Origin: Lysobacter sp. TY2-98
Lineage (GTDB): Bacteria > Pseudomonadota > Gammaproteobacteria > Xanthomonadales > Xanthomonadaceae
Assembly: GCF_003367355.1 (NCBI RefSeq)
Contig: NZ_CP031413.1
Span: 1,716,921 to 1,780,920 of the forward strand
Direction: 5' to 3'
DNA length: 64,000 nucleotides
Shown here: piece by piece, positions 8,157-16,474 of the stretch
How positions within the stretch are numbered: position 1 is the stretch's first letter
Layout: every line of letters starts with the position of its first letter
The notes under the pieces: generated by a model
The model's database searches: none
What the model was told of the DNA's origin: nothing
Seen by the model: the letters and a program-made list of their open reading frames with translations, nothing else
Made by a program: the position numbers and the translations under genes

Positions 8157-8723
8157 TCACTTCACGCGGCTGACGTATTCGCCCGAACGCGTGTCGACCT
8201 TGATCATCTCGTCCTGGTTCACGAAGAGCGGCACGCGCACGACTGCACCCGTCTCCAGCGTCGCCGGCTTGCCGCCGCCGCCCGAGGTGTCGCCACGGAC
8301 GCCCGGATCGGTCTCGGTGATCTTGAGTTCGACGAAGTTCGGCGGCTGCACCATGATCGGCGTGCCGTTCCAGAGCGTGACCACGCACTCTTCCTCGCCC
8401 TTCAGCCACTTCTCGGCGCCACCCATGCCGTTCTTGTCCGACTGGACCTGCTCGAACGACTCCGGGTTCATGAAGTGCCAGTACTCGCCGTCGGAATAGA
8501 GGTACTGCATGTCGGTGTCGACGACGTCGGCCTGCTCCACGTTGTCGGTCGCCTTCATCGTCATTTCGACGACGCGGCCCGACTTGATGCTGCGGTACTT
8601 CACGCGGGTGAACGCCTGGCCCTTGCCCGGCTTGACGTACTCGGTCTCCGTGATGACGCACGGGTCGTTGTTGACCAGGATCTTCTGCCCGGTCTTGACG
8701 TCGTTCATGCCGAGGGTGGCCAT
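8157..8723 (-). CDS. efp: Elongation factor P
   Basis: This encodes 188 residues, the standard EF-P length. It has the N-terminal KOW-like domain with the loop [10 protein letters not shown], where Lys34 is the residue that receives beta-lysine, followed by two OB domains and the ending [18 protein letters not shown] relieves ribosomes stalled at proline runs; the proline-rich proteins in this window (for example the one at 33.5 kb) could be clients. ATG 8723 has AGGAG 8 bases upstream. It is divergent from epmB, the enzyme that modifies it. Confidence 0.96.
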   Translation of the reverse strand: MATLGMNDVKTGQKILVNNDPCVITETEYVKPGKGQAFTRVKYRSIKSGRVVEMTMKATDNVEQADVVDTDMQYLYSDGEYWHFMNPESFEQVQSDKNGMGGAEKWLKGEEECVVTLWNGTPIMVQPPNFVELKITETDPGVRGDTSGGGGKPATLETGAVVRVPLFVNQDEMIKVDTRSGEYVSRVK

Positions 8724-8784
8724 GCGTAGAACTCCTGCGAGGTGAGCGGCCGGCGCATCGCGGGCGACGGCTAGAATGGAGGGC

Positions 8785-8802
8785 CCGGACCGCGCGGTCC
8801 GG
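8785..8802. repeat. 18-bp perfect palindrome between efp and epmB
   Basis: CCGGACCGCGCGGTCCGG reads the same on both strands. It lies in the 103-bp divergent gap, 62 bp from the efp start and 25 bp from the epmB start. It could be a dimer-binding operator shared by the two genes or a cruciform; no known regulator motif is recognised. Confidence 0.45.
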
Positions 8803-8826
8803 AAGTCCTGATTGAAACAGCCCGCA

Positions 8827-9840
8827 ATGATACCCGCTGCCCTTACCCCGCCGCACGCGGCCGGCGCCGTGCGCTGGCAACAGCTCTGGCGCGAGGCCGT
8901 GCGGGATCCACGCGAGCTGCTCGCGCTGGTGGGGCTGGGCGACGTCGCGACCGGCATGTCCGAAGCCGCGGGCGAGCAGTTCGCCCTGCGGGTGCCACGC
9001 GGGTTCATCGCCCGCATGCGCCACGGCGACGCCTCCGACCCGCTGCTGCGACAAGTGCTGCCCCTCGACGAGGAACTGCGACCCGCACCCGGCTTCGCGA
9101 TCGACGCGGTCGGCGACTCGCTCGCCCGCGCCGGGCAGGGCGTCATCCGCAAGTACCGTGGGCGTGCGCTTCTGGTCGCGACGGGCAGCTGCGCGATCAA
9201 TTGCCGCTACTGCTTCCGCCGGCACTTCCCCTACGGCGACGAGACCGCCGCGGCGGCGGGCTGGCGCGAGGCGGTCGCCCTGATCGCGGCCGACCCGACC
9301 ATCGACGAGGTCATCCTGTCCGGCGGCGACCCGTGGTCGCTGTCGACCCCGAAGCTCGTCGAGCTCACCGACGCACTCGCCGCGATCCCGCACCTGCGCC
9401 GCCTGCGCGTCCATACCCGCCTGCCCGTCGTCCTGCCCGAACGCGTGGACGACGAGCTGCTCGCCTGGCTCGGCAGCCTGCCCTGGCCGGTGACGGTGGT
9501 GCTCCACGCCAACCACGCCAACGAGTTCGACGCCGCCGTCGATTCCGCCCTCGCCGCCCTGCGCGGTGCCGGGGTCACGCTGCTCAATCAGGCGGTGCTG
9601 CTGCGCGGGGTCAACGACTCCGTCGACGCCCTGGCCGACCTCTCCGAACGCGGCTTCCGCGCCGGCGTGCTGCCGTATTACCTGCACCAGCTCGACCGCG
9701 TGCAGGGCGCGGCCCACTTCGAAGTCGACGACGAGCGCGCGCGCGAACTGCACCGGGCGCTGGCGGCGCGCCTGTCGGGCTACCTCGTCCCGCGCCTGGT
9801 CCGCGAGGTCGCGGGCGACCCGGGCAAACGCCCCCTCTGA
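8827..9840 (+). CDS. epmB: EpmB, EF-P beta-lysylation lysine 2,3-aminomutase
   Basis: This encodes a 337-residue radical-SAM protein of the KamA/YjeK family. The [4Fe-4S]-SAM site is [15 protein letters not shown] (CxxxCxxC), followed by the SAM-contacting [11 protein letters not shown], and PLP would bind near the C-terminus ([19 protein letters not shown]). It isomerises alpha-lysine to beta-lysine, which EpmA then attaches to EF-P Lys34; EpmA is not in this window. ATG 8827 is chosen; a TTG at 8812 in frame is the alternative. The pairing with efp across a divergent promoter region supports the function. Confidence 0.93.
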   Translation: MIPAALTPPHAAGAVRWQQLWREAVRDPRELLALVGLGDVATGMSEAAGEQFALRVPRGFIARMRHGDASDPLLRQVLPLDEELRPAPGFAIDAVGDSLARAGQGVIRKYRGRALLVATGSCAINCRYCFRRHFPYGDETAAAAGWREAVALIAADPTIDEVILSGGDPWSLSTPKLVELTDALAAIPHLRRLRVHTRLPVVLPERVDDELLAWLGSLPWPVTVVLHANHANEFDAAVDSALAALRGAGVTLLNQAVLLRGVNDSVDALADLSERGFRAGVLPYYLHQLDRVQGAAHFEVDDERARELHRALAARLSGYLVPRLVREVAGDPGKRPL

Positions 9841-10007
9841 AAGTTTCGGCGGGGCCGGCCGATGGGGAGGTATCCGTACGCCGAAGTAGGTCAGCCCGTC
9901 ACAGTCCGGGCGGGCGGCACGCCATTCGTCGCCTTGGAACGACCGCTCGGGGATGACGTGAACACACCCGGCATGTCATAACTGGGTGCGACCGCAAGGA
10001 GATGGGA

Positions 10008-12086
10008 ATGCAGTTCGGGAAAGACGCGGCCCTGCGACTCGTGATCGTCGACGACAGCGTGGAGGCGGCCGAGGCCGTCGTCAGCACGCTTCGCAACGCC
10101 GGCATCGCCGTTCGGCCTTCGCGCCCCGAGAACCCCGACGAGCTGGCCCATCAGGTCGGCCAGCAGTCTCCCGACCTCGTGCTCCTCGCCCGCAAGGCCA
10201 CGCTGGTGCCCGCCGCCGACGTGCTGCAACGCGTCGCGACGAGCGGCAAGGATCTTCCCGTGCTCCTGCTCGTCGACCAGATTGACGAGACCGGCGTGCT
10301 CGAGGCGATGACGATGGGCGCGCGCGGCGTCGTGCTGCGCCATCGCAACGACCACATCGTCAATGTCGTGCAGACCGAGTGGTCGGACCTCGAGGCCCGG
10401 CGCGCGCTGCGCAAGCTCGAGTTCCAGGTCCGCGAGACCGAGCGCCGTTGCGACTCGCTGATCGAGTCCTCGCGCGATCCCATCGCCTACATCCACGAGG
10501 GCATGCACATCCGGGCCAACTCGGCCTACCTCGAGATGTTCGGCTACGAGTCGTTCGATGAAGTCGAGGGCATGTCGCTGCTCGACATGATCGCGCCGTC
10601 GCACGTCGAAGCCTTCAAGGCGCTGCTGAAGAAGTTGTCCAAGGGCGAAGCGCCGCCGCCGCGCGTGGAAGTCGAGGCGCGGACGCTTGACGGCAACCAG
10701 TTTCCCGCCGTTATGGAATTCACGCCGGCGATGTACGAGGGCGAGCACTGCCTGCAGCTGGTGCTGCGCCGGCAGGAGATCGACCCGGACCTCGCGCGCG
10801 AAGTCGAAGAGCTGCGCCAGCGCGACCAGGTCACCGGCCTGCTCAACCGCGCGACCTTCCTGCGCGCGCTCGAGGACGCTGTCGCCGACGCGGCGCAGAA
10901 TTCGACGCACAGCGGCTTCCTGCTGATCGAACCCGATTACTACGCCAAGCTGCTGCAGGACATCGGCCTCGACGCCGCGGACGACCTCGTCGCCGCCTGC
11001 GCGCGGCGCCTGCGCGACAGCGTGCCGGAGGACGTCATCCTCGCGCGCTTTGGCGAACACCAGTTCGCGGCGCTGGCCCGCGGTGCGAACCACGAAGTCA
11101 CCACGATGTTGGCGGAGCAGGTACGCAACGCGTTCGCCGACCACGTCGTCGAAGCCGGCAGCCGTTCGCTCAATGCGACGGTGAGCATCGGCGGCGTGCA
11201 GATCGGCGAGAAGATCGCCAGCATCACCGCCGTCCTCGCACGCGCAACGCAGGGCATCCAGTCGTCGAGCGGGATGGGCGGCAACCGCGCCGAAGTGTTC
11301 GACCCGGGCGCGGCCGACCGCGCCGAGGAAGAGCGCGTGCAGGCGTGGGTGGACCGCATCCGCGATGCGCTGGATTCCGACCGCTTCACCATGGCCTATC
11401 AGCCGCTGGTGAGCCTGCACGGCGAGCCCGGCGAGATCTACGAAGCCTACCTGCGCATGAAGGGCGACCAGGGCGAGCTCGTCGCGCCGCTGGCCTTCCT
11501 GCAGATCGCGGAAGAAAACGGGCTGCTGTGGGAGATCGACCGCTGGGTCGTCGGCAGCGCGCTGCAGGTGATCGGCGAGCGGATGAGCGCGGGCAAGCGC
11601 ACCACGCTGCTGGTCAAGATCACCGAGAGCTCGCTCCAGGACGACAGCCTGATCAAGCACATCGAGGAACAGATCACCAAGCATGGCGCCGATGGCAGCC
11701 TGCTCGTCGTGCAGCTGCCCGAATCGAAGGTGTTCACCAACCTGCGTGCGGCACAGGAATTCCAGGCGCGCGCCGCGCGTTCGGGCGTGCGCGTCGGCCT
11801 TGAGCATTTCGGCGCGGGCCTCAACTCGTTCCAGCTGCTTGCGCACTTCGATGCCGACTTCCTGAAGATCGACCGCACCTTCATGGAGCAGCTCGGCACC
11901 AGCGCCGAGCACCAGAAGCGCCTGCGCGAGATCACCGACAAGGCGCGTGCGCTCGGCAAGCACACTATCGCCGAACACGTGCGCGACGCGCAGAGCATGT
12001 CGGTGCTGTTCGGCGCGGGCGTCGACTACGCACAGGGCTTCTTCCTGGCCGGCGTCAGCACCACGATGGATTACGAGTTCGGTTGA
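10008..12086 (+). CDS. fimX: FimX-type degenerate GGDEF-EAL c-di-GMP receptor
   Basis: This 692-residue protein matches FimX in length and order: receiver (about 10-125), PAS (145-260), degenerate GGDEF (275-430) and EAL-like (440-690). The receiver lacks the phospho-acceptor Asp (PDLVLLARKA). GGDEF is GEHQF (349-353) with no RxxD inhibitory site, EAL is EAY (479-481), the SVN motif is KITES, and the DDFGTG loop is EHFGAG, so neither synthesis nor cleavage of c-di-GMP is expected. In Pseudomonas and Xanthomonas FimX binds c-di-GMP through its EAL fold and PilZ through the same domain, and promotes type IV pilus assembly at the pole. ATG 10008 is 6 bases after AAGGAG; the ATG at 10002 abuts the Shine-Dalgarno and is less likely. 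Confidence 0.9.
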   Translation: MQFGKDAALRLVIVDDSVEAAEAVVSTLRNAGIAVRPSRPENPDELAHQVGQQSPDLVLLARKATLVPAADVLQRVATSGKDLPVLLLVDQIDETGVLEAMTMGARGVVLRHRNDHIVNVVQTEWSDLEARRALRKLEFQVRETERRCDSLIESSRDPIAYIHEGMHIRANSAYLEMFGYESFDEVEGMSLLDMIAPSHVEAFKALLKKLSKGEAPPPRVEVEARTLDGNQFPAVMEFTPAMYEGEHCLQLVLRRQEIDPDLAREVEELRQRDQVTGLLNRATFLRALEDAVADAAQNSTHSGFLLIEPDYYAKLLQDIGLDAADDLVAACARRLRDSVPEDVILARFGEHQFAALARGANHEVTTMLAEQVRNAFADHVVEAGSRSLNATVSIGGVQIGEKIASITAVLARATQGIQSSSGMGGNRAEVFDPGAADRAEEERVQAWVDRIRDALDSDRFTMAYQPLVSLHGEPGEIYEAYLRMKGDQGELVAPLAFLQIAEENGLLWEIDRWVVGSALQVIGERMSAGKRTTLLVKITESSLQDDSLIKHIEEQITKHGADGSLLVVQLPESKVFTNLRAAQEFQARAARSGVRVGLEHFGAGLNSFQLLAHFDADFLKIDRTFMEQLGTSAEHQKRLREITDKARALGKHTIAEHVRDAQSMSVLFGAGVDYAQGFFLAGVSTTMDYEFG

Positions 12087-12105
12087 TCGGCCGCATCGTG
12101 AAATG

Positions 12106-12133
12106 AAAAGCCCGCCGGATGGCGGGCTTTTTT
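12106..12133. terminator. Bidirectional terminator between fimX and htpX
   Basis: AAAGCCCGCC (12107-12116) and GGCGGGCTTT (12121-12130) form a 10-bp stem with loop GGAT. T-runs flank both sides (TTTTTT on plus, AAAA giving TTTT on minus), so it can stop both convergent genes. Confidence 0.85.
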
Positions 12134-12148
12134 GTCGCCGCGACAGGC

Positions 12149-13042
12149 TCAGGTCACCACGCGCACCGACGGGCTTTCCGCGGGCAGCCGACGCAGCGCT
12201 TCGATGCGTTCGGTGAGCGGCGGATGCGTCATGAACAGGCGACGCATGCCGTGTGCTACCCCGCCGCTGATGCCGAACGCCTGCACCTGCTTGGGCAGCG
12301 TGGTTTCCCCGTGATTGCGCGAGAGTTTCTCGAGCGCCGCGATCATCTTCTCGCGCCCGGCCAGATGCGCACCGCCCGCGTCCGCGCGGAATTCGCGATG
12401 GCGCGAGAACCACATCGCGATGACGCTCGCCAGCAGGCCGAACACCATGTCCAGCACCATCACGGTCACGAAGTAGCCGACGCCGCCGCGACGGTCGTTG
12501 CCGCCGAGATAGCCGTCGATGAGGCGACCGACCACGCGCGCCAGCACGATCACGAACGTATTGAGCACGCCCTGGATCAGCATCATCGTCACCATGTCGC
12601 CATTGGCGACGTGGCTGACCTCGTGGCCGAGCACCGCTTCGGCTTCGTCACGATCGAGGTTACGCAGCAGGCCGGTGGACACCGCGACCAGCGAATCGTT
12701 ACGGCTGGGGCCGGTCGCGAACGCGTTGATTTCCGGGCCCTCGTAGATCGCGACTTCCGGCATGCGGATACCGGAAGCTTCCGCCTGGCGACGCACCGTG
12801 TCGACGAGCCAGCGCTCGGATTCGTTGCGCGGCTGTTCGATCACGTACGCACCGGTGGTGCGCTTGGCGATCCATTTGGACATCATGAGCGAGATGAACG
12901 AGCCACCGAAGCCGAACAGCGTCGCCATCACCAGCAGCCCACCGCTGGTCTGCGGGTTCACCCCGAGCACGCGCATGACGATGCTCAGCAGCACCAGCAC
13001 GGCAAGGTTGGTCGCGAGGAAAAGAGTGATGCGTTTGAGCAT
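12149..13042 (-). CDS. htpX: HtpX membrane zinc protease
   Basis: This encodes a 297-residue M48B protease. Two N-terminal membrane spans ([15 protein letters not shown] and [17 protein letters not shown]) precede the catalytic HEVSH within [14 protein letters not shown], followed by two more hydrophobic stretches; the third zinc ligand is the Glu in EFRAD. HtpX removes misfolded inner-membrane proteins together with FtsH in envelope stress. The start is ATG 13042, matching the family N-terminus MLKRI; an upstream in-frame start at 13096 adds a leader of no membrane character. An rpoE system lies at 56 kb, but no sigma-E-type site was searched out here. Confidence 0.95.
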   Translation of the reverse strand: MLKRITLFLATNLAVLVLLSIVMRVLGVNPQTSGGLLVMATLFGFGGSFISLMMSKWIAKRTTGAYVIEQPRNESERWLVDTVRRQAEASGIRMPEVAIYEGPEINAFATGPSRNDSLVAVSTGLLRNLDRDEAEAVLGHEVSHVANGDMVTMMLIQGVLNTFVIVLARVVGRLIDGYLGGNDRRGGVGYFVTVMVLDMVFGLLASVIAMWFSRHREFRADAGGAHLAGREKMIAALEKLSRNHGETTLPKQVQAFGISGGVAHGMRRLFMTHPPLTERIEALRRLPAESPSVRVVT

Positions 13043-13147
13043 GGCGTCGAGGATCCGCGGGGCAGCGTTACGTGCGATTGAACGTGGCGCGTCCACGGCC
13101 GCTTTTCAATCCCCCGTGCTCGCGACGGCCAGCGCCGCTTCAGCCGC

Positions 13148-14020
13148 ATGACCGGCAGCGGGTACCGGGGACGGTTCGCGCCCTCGCCCACCGGCGACCT
13201 GCATGCGGGTTCGCTGCTCGCCGCGCTCGGCAGCTGGCTGTTCGCGCGCCGCGCCGGCGGACGTTGGCTGGTGCGCGTCGAAGATGTGGACACGCCGCGC
13301 GAAGTGCCGGGCGCAGCGGCGCGTCAGCTCCATGCACTGCGCGCGTTCGGCCTGCATGCCGACGAGCCGATCGTGCGACAGAGCGCTCGTCATGCCGCGT
13401 ATCGCGCCGCACTCGAGGACCTGGCTGATCGCGGCCTCGCATTTCCGTGCTGGTGCAGCCGCGCCGACCTTGCCGCGACCGGCGGCGTGCATCGCGCCTG
13501 CGTGCGTGCGCCCGACCCCGACCGCGCGCCGGCGGTCCGGCTGCGCGTCGCCGACGGCACCCGCGTGCGCTTTGACGACGACCTGCTCGGCGCGCAGGTG
13601 CAGGACGTCGACGCGGACGTCGGCGACTTCGTGCTCTATCGCGCCGACGGCCTCTGGGCCTACCAGCTCGCGGTGGTGGTCGACGATGCCGACCAGGGCG
13701 TCACGCATGTCGTCCGTGGCGCGGACCTGCTCGACTCCACGCCACGGCAGATCCTGCTGCAACGCGCGCTGGGCCTGCCGACGCCGGGTTACGCGCATCT
13801 CCCCGTCGTCCTCGACGACGAAGGCCGCAAGTTGTCGAAATCTCTGGCGTCCAATCCGGTCGATCCGGCCAATCCCCTGCCCGCGCTGCAGCGCGCGTGG
13901 GCGGCGCTCGGACAGGCTGCACTGCAGCATTTCGAAGACGAGACCGTCAGCGCATGGCTCGGACGTGCCCTCGCCGCATTCGATCCGACGAAAATCCCGC
14001 GAACTGCCACACAGCTTTGA
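13148..14020 (+). CDS. gluQ: Glutamyl-Q tRNA(Asp) synthetase
   Basis: This encodes 290 residues, equivalent to the catalytic half of glutamyl-tRNA synthetase without the anticodon-binding half. It has the nucleotide-binding motif FAPSPTGDLHAGSL (HIGH variant) and KLSKS at about 233. The zinc region carries CWCSRADL and CVRAP. The enzyme loads glutamate onto queuosine 34 of tRNA-Asp. In many gammaproteobacteria it follows dksA; here dksA is 11 kb away. The start at ATG 13148 directly precedes the Rossmann-fold strand. Confidence 0.92.
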   Translation: MTGSGYRGRFAPSPTGDLHAGSLLAALGSWLFARRAGGRWLVRVEDVDTPREVPGAAARQLHALRAFGLHADEPIVRQSARHAAYRAALEDLADRGLAFPCWCSRADLAATGGVHRACVRAPDPDRAPAVRLRVADGTRVRFDDDLLGAQVQDVDADVGDFVLYRADGLWAYQLAVVVDDADQGVTHVVRGADLLDSTPRQILLQRALGLPTPGYAHLPVVLDDEGRKLSKSLASNPVDPANPLPALQRAWAALGQAALQHFEDETVSAWLGRALAAFDPTKIPRTATQL

Positions 14021-14077
14021 GGCTTCGTGCCTAGAATCGGGACGAGCGGCGCAGGTCGCGCCAGCACGGAGCAGCTC

Positions 14078-14818
14078 ATGCAAAGTCGCGTAGCACTGGT
14101 CACCGGCGGCACCGGTGGCATCGGAACCGCCATCATCGAACGCTTGGCCTCGATGGGCCACAAAGTCGCGACGAACTACCGCGACGAGGCGAAGGCGCGC
14201 GCCTGGCAGCAGAAGCTTCGCGACAAGGGCGTCGAGGTGTACCTGTCGAAGGCCGACGTCGCCGATCCCGACCAGTGCGAGGCGATGGTGCGCGACGTCG
14301 AAACCACGCTCGGTCCGATCGACATCCTCGTCAACAACGCGGGCATCACCCGCGACACGACGTTCCACAAGATGACGTCGCAGCAGTGGAACGAGGTCAT
14401 TACGACCAACCTCGGCTCCGTGTTCAACGTCACGCGCCCGGTCATCGAGGGCATGCGCAACCGCAAGTGGGGCCGCATCATCCAGATCAGCTCGATCAAC
14501 GGGCAGAAGGGCCAGTACGGCCAGGCGAACTACGCGGCGTCTAAGGCCGGCATGCACGGATTCACGATTTCGCTGGCGCAGGAGAACGCGAAGTTCGGCA
14601 TCACCGTGAACACGGTATCGCCCGGCTACATCGGCACCGACATGGTCATGGCGGTACCCGAAGAGGTGCGCAACAAGATCATCCAGCAGATCCCGACCGG
14701 GCGCCTCGGCAATCCGGACGAGATCGCCTACGCCGTCTCGTTCTTCATTCCCGACGAGGCCGGCTGGATCACGGGCGCGAACCTCGCCGTGAACGGCGGC
14801 CAGTACATGGGCTGGTGA
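14078..14818 (+). CDS. phaB: Acetoacetyl-CoA reductase (short-chain dehydrogenase)
   Basis: This encodes a 246-residue SDR with the cofactor site GGTGGIGTAI, NNAGITRD, the catalytic Ser in QISSING and YxxxK as YAASK. NYRDEAKA after the second strand suggests NADPH preference, and the segment ITRDTTFHKMT together with the ending AVNGGQYMGW is characteristic of PhaB. It would reduce acetoacetyl-CoA to (R)-3-hydroxybutyryl-CoA for polyhydroxyalkanoate. The regulator PhaR follows, but no PHA synthase is in the window. The role of 3-oxoacyl-ACP reductase is an alternative, less likely given the neighbour. Confidence 0.85.
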   Translation: MQSRVALVTGGTGGIGTAIIERLASMGHKVATNYRDEAKARAWQQKLRDKGVEVYLSKADVADPDQCEAMVRDVETTLGPIDILVNNAGITRDTTFHKMTSQQWNEVITTNLGSVFNVTRPVIEGMRNRKWGRIIQISSINGQKGQYGQANYAASKAGMHGFTISLAQENAKFGITVNTVSPGYIGTDMVMAVPEEVRNKIIQQIPTGRLGNPDEIAYAVSFFIPDEAGWITGANLAVNGGQYMGW

Positions 14819-14839
14819 TCGCCGGCACTGAAGCGGTCA

Positions 14840-14866
14840 GCCCCCGGGCCGGCCGCGGCCGGGGGC
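14840..14866 (+). terminator. GC-rich hairpin between phaB and phaR
   Basis: GCCCCCGG (14840-14847) pairs with CCGGGGGC (14859-14866), with more pairing in the loop. No T-run follows, so it may attenuate rather than end transcription between the two genes. The 114-bp gap shows nothing else. Confidence 0.35.
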
Positions 14867-14932
14867 GCAGTTGCGTGGCCTGCCGCACTGCGTCATTCTC
14901 GGGACATCCCGCTTTTTTCCGGTGTTCCGCAG

Positions 14933-15409
14933 ATGGCTTCTCCGCGCGTCATCAAGAAATATCCGAATCGACGGCTCTACGACACGGAAATCTCGAGCTA
15001 CATCACCATTGAAGACGTCCGTCAGCTGATCATCGACGGCGAAGAGTTCGAAGTGCGGGATGCACGCTCCGGCGACGATCTGACCCGGCAGGTGCTGCTG
15101 CAGATCATCGCCGAGCACGAATCCGACGGTGAGCCGCTGCTGTCAACGCAGCTGCTGAGCCAGATCATCCGCTTCTACGGCGACTCGATGCAGGGCTTCA
15201 TGGCCAGCTACCTCGAGAAGTCGATGCAGCTCTTCCTCGACCAGCAACAGCAGTTCCGCACGCAGATGGGCGGCCTCTTGGGCCAGACGCCGTGGACGCT
15301 GATGAACCAGCTCACCGAGCGCAACCTGCAGATGTGGAAGGACTTCCAGCAGAACCTGTCCGGCACCATGGGTGCCCCGACCGGGCGCAAGAGCGAGACG
15401 CAGAAGTAG
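14933..15409 (+). CDS. phaR: Polyhydroxyalkanoate synthesis repressor PhaR
   Basis: This encodes 158 residues. The N-terminal PHB accumulation regulator domain begins VIKKYPNRRLYDTEISSYIT and continues IIDGEEFEVRDARSGDDLT, the DNA-binding part. The middle ILLQIIAEHE-type segment and IIRFYGDSMQGFMASYLEKS form the second domain, which senses PHA granules. PhaR represses phasin and its own gene and is released by nascent polymer. It is downstream of phaB; a bidirectional terminator closes the pair. Confidence 0.93.
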   Translation: MASPRVIKKYPNRRLYDTEISSYITIEDVRQLIIDGEEFEVRDARSGDDLTRQVLLQIIAEHESDGEPLLSTQLLSQIIRFYGDSMQGFMASYLEKSMQLFLDQQQQFRTQMGGLLGQTPWTLMNQLTERNLQMWKDFQQNLSGTMGAPTGRKSETQK

Positions 15410-15450
15410 TCGGCAGCCGGGACAACGCCGGGGCGCATCGATCGACTTGG

Positions 15451-15486
15451 AAAACCCGCGCCGCCGGAGGGCGACTCGGGTTTTTT
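15451..15486. terminator. Bidirectional terminator between phaR and the M48 protease gene
   Basis: AAAACCCG (15451-15458) pairs with CGGGTTTT (15477-15484), with a second inner helix (CGCC/GGCG). TTTTTT follows on plus and TTTT on minus, so it serves both convergent genes. Confidence 0.8.
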
Positions 15487-15505
15487 CTTGGGTAGCGTTT
15501 TGCGG

Positions 15506-16450
15506 TCAAGGGGTTGCTGCGACCTCCGCCGGCGCCCCGCCGCCACAGAACTTCTTGTAGAACGCTTCCGCCTGCGGCATCAGCTGCTGCAGGTGCGCGA
15601 TGCGGTTTTCCGGATCCGGGTGGGTCGACGCGAACTCCGGCGGACGCGATCCACCGCCGAGCTGCTCCATGCGCTGCCACAGCGGAATCGCCTCGTGCGG
15701 GTTGAAGCAGGCCGCCGCTGCGAGCATCAGGCCGACCTGGTCCGCCTGCGCCTCGTGGTTGCGGCTGTACGGCAGGATGAAGCCGTACTGCGCACCGGCG
15801 CCCAGCGCGCCCATCACCGCGCGCTGCTGGTTCGGATCCATGCCGCCCAGTGCGACGCCCGCCGCCATCTGCCCCATCTCGACCAGCTTCTGCTGGGCCA
15901 TGCGCTGCGAGCCATGGCGCAACAGCGCGTGCGCGATCTCGTGGCCCATCACCACCGCCATCGAATCCTGGTTCTGCGCGATCGGAATCAGTCCGGTGTA
16001 GACCGCCATCTTGCCGCCCGGCAGGCAGAACGCATTGGCCTCGTCCGACTGGATGACGGCGACGTCCCACTGGAAGTTCTTGTAGTTCTCCGGCGCTGCG
16101 GTGCCGTTGGCCTGCGCGAGATCCTGCGTGACGTCGGGCACGCGCTTGATAAGGCGTTCGGCGATCCCGCGGATCTGCTGGCTAACCTGCGCGTTCGCCG
16201 GCACCAGTGCGTTCTGCGATTGCGCGTCACCAACCACCTGCTGGAACGCCTGCGTGCCGAGGTCGACCTCTTCATCGGTCGACGCCCCGTAGTGCGCCGT
16301 CTCGCCGGTGTAGGGATCCTTCTGCGCGCTGCCGAACCACGACACCGCGGCGTAGATCGCGAAACCGATCAGGATGATCCAGCGGATGCCACCGAATCCG
16401 AAGTCACGACGTTGCGTGCCGACAGACTGGCCCAACGGATCGATGCGCAT
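15506..16450 (-). CDS. M48-family metalloprotease (LoiP/YfgC-like)
   Basis: This encodes 314 residues. One N-terminal membrane span (WIILIGFAIYAAVSWFG) is followed by a periplasmic domain. The zinc site is VVMGHEIAHALLRHGSQR (HExxH), and the third ligand is the Glu of NHEAQADQVGL. The C-terminal FASTHPDPENRIAHLQQL is common in this family, whose members degrade misfolded outer-membrane proteins. It lacks a lipobox, unlike E. coli LoiP. The gene stands alone on the minus strand, 24 bp beyond the end of the next same-strand gene. Confidence 0.85.
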   Translation of the reverse strand: MRIDPLGQSVGTQRRDFGFGGIRWIILIGFAIYAAVSWFGSAQKDPYTGETAHYGASTDEEVDLGTQAFQQVVGDAQSQNALVPANAQVSQQIRGIAERLIKRVPDVTQDLAQANGTAAPENYKNFQWDVAVIQSDEANAFCLPGGKMAVYTGLIPIAQNQDSMAVVMGHEIAHALLRHGSQRMAQQKLVEMGQMAAGVALGGMDPNQQRAVMGALGAGAQYGFILPYSRNHEAQADQVGLMLAAAACFNPHEAIPLWQRMEQLGGGSRPPEFASTHPDPENRIAHLQQLMPQAEAFYKKFCGGGAPAEVAATP

Positions 16451-16474
16451 CGATGAACTCCAAGGTTGCAGCGA

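Noticed and set aside
9891-12413. 840-codon open frame antisense to fimX
   Set aside because: The opposite strand encodes a complete FimX domain series with a good ribosome site; long antisense frames are common in such GC-rich DNA, and the translation is arginine/histidine-rich with no domain.
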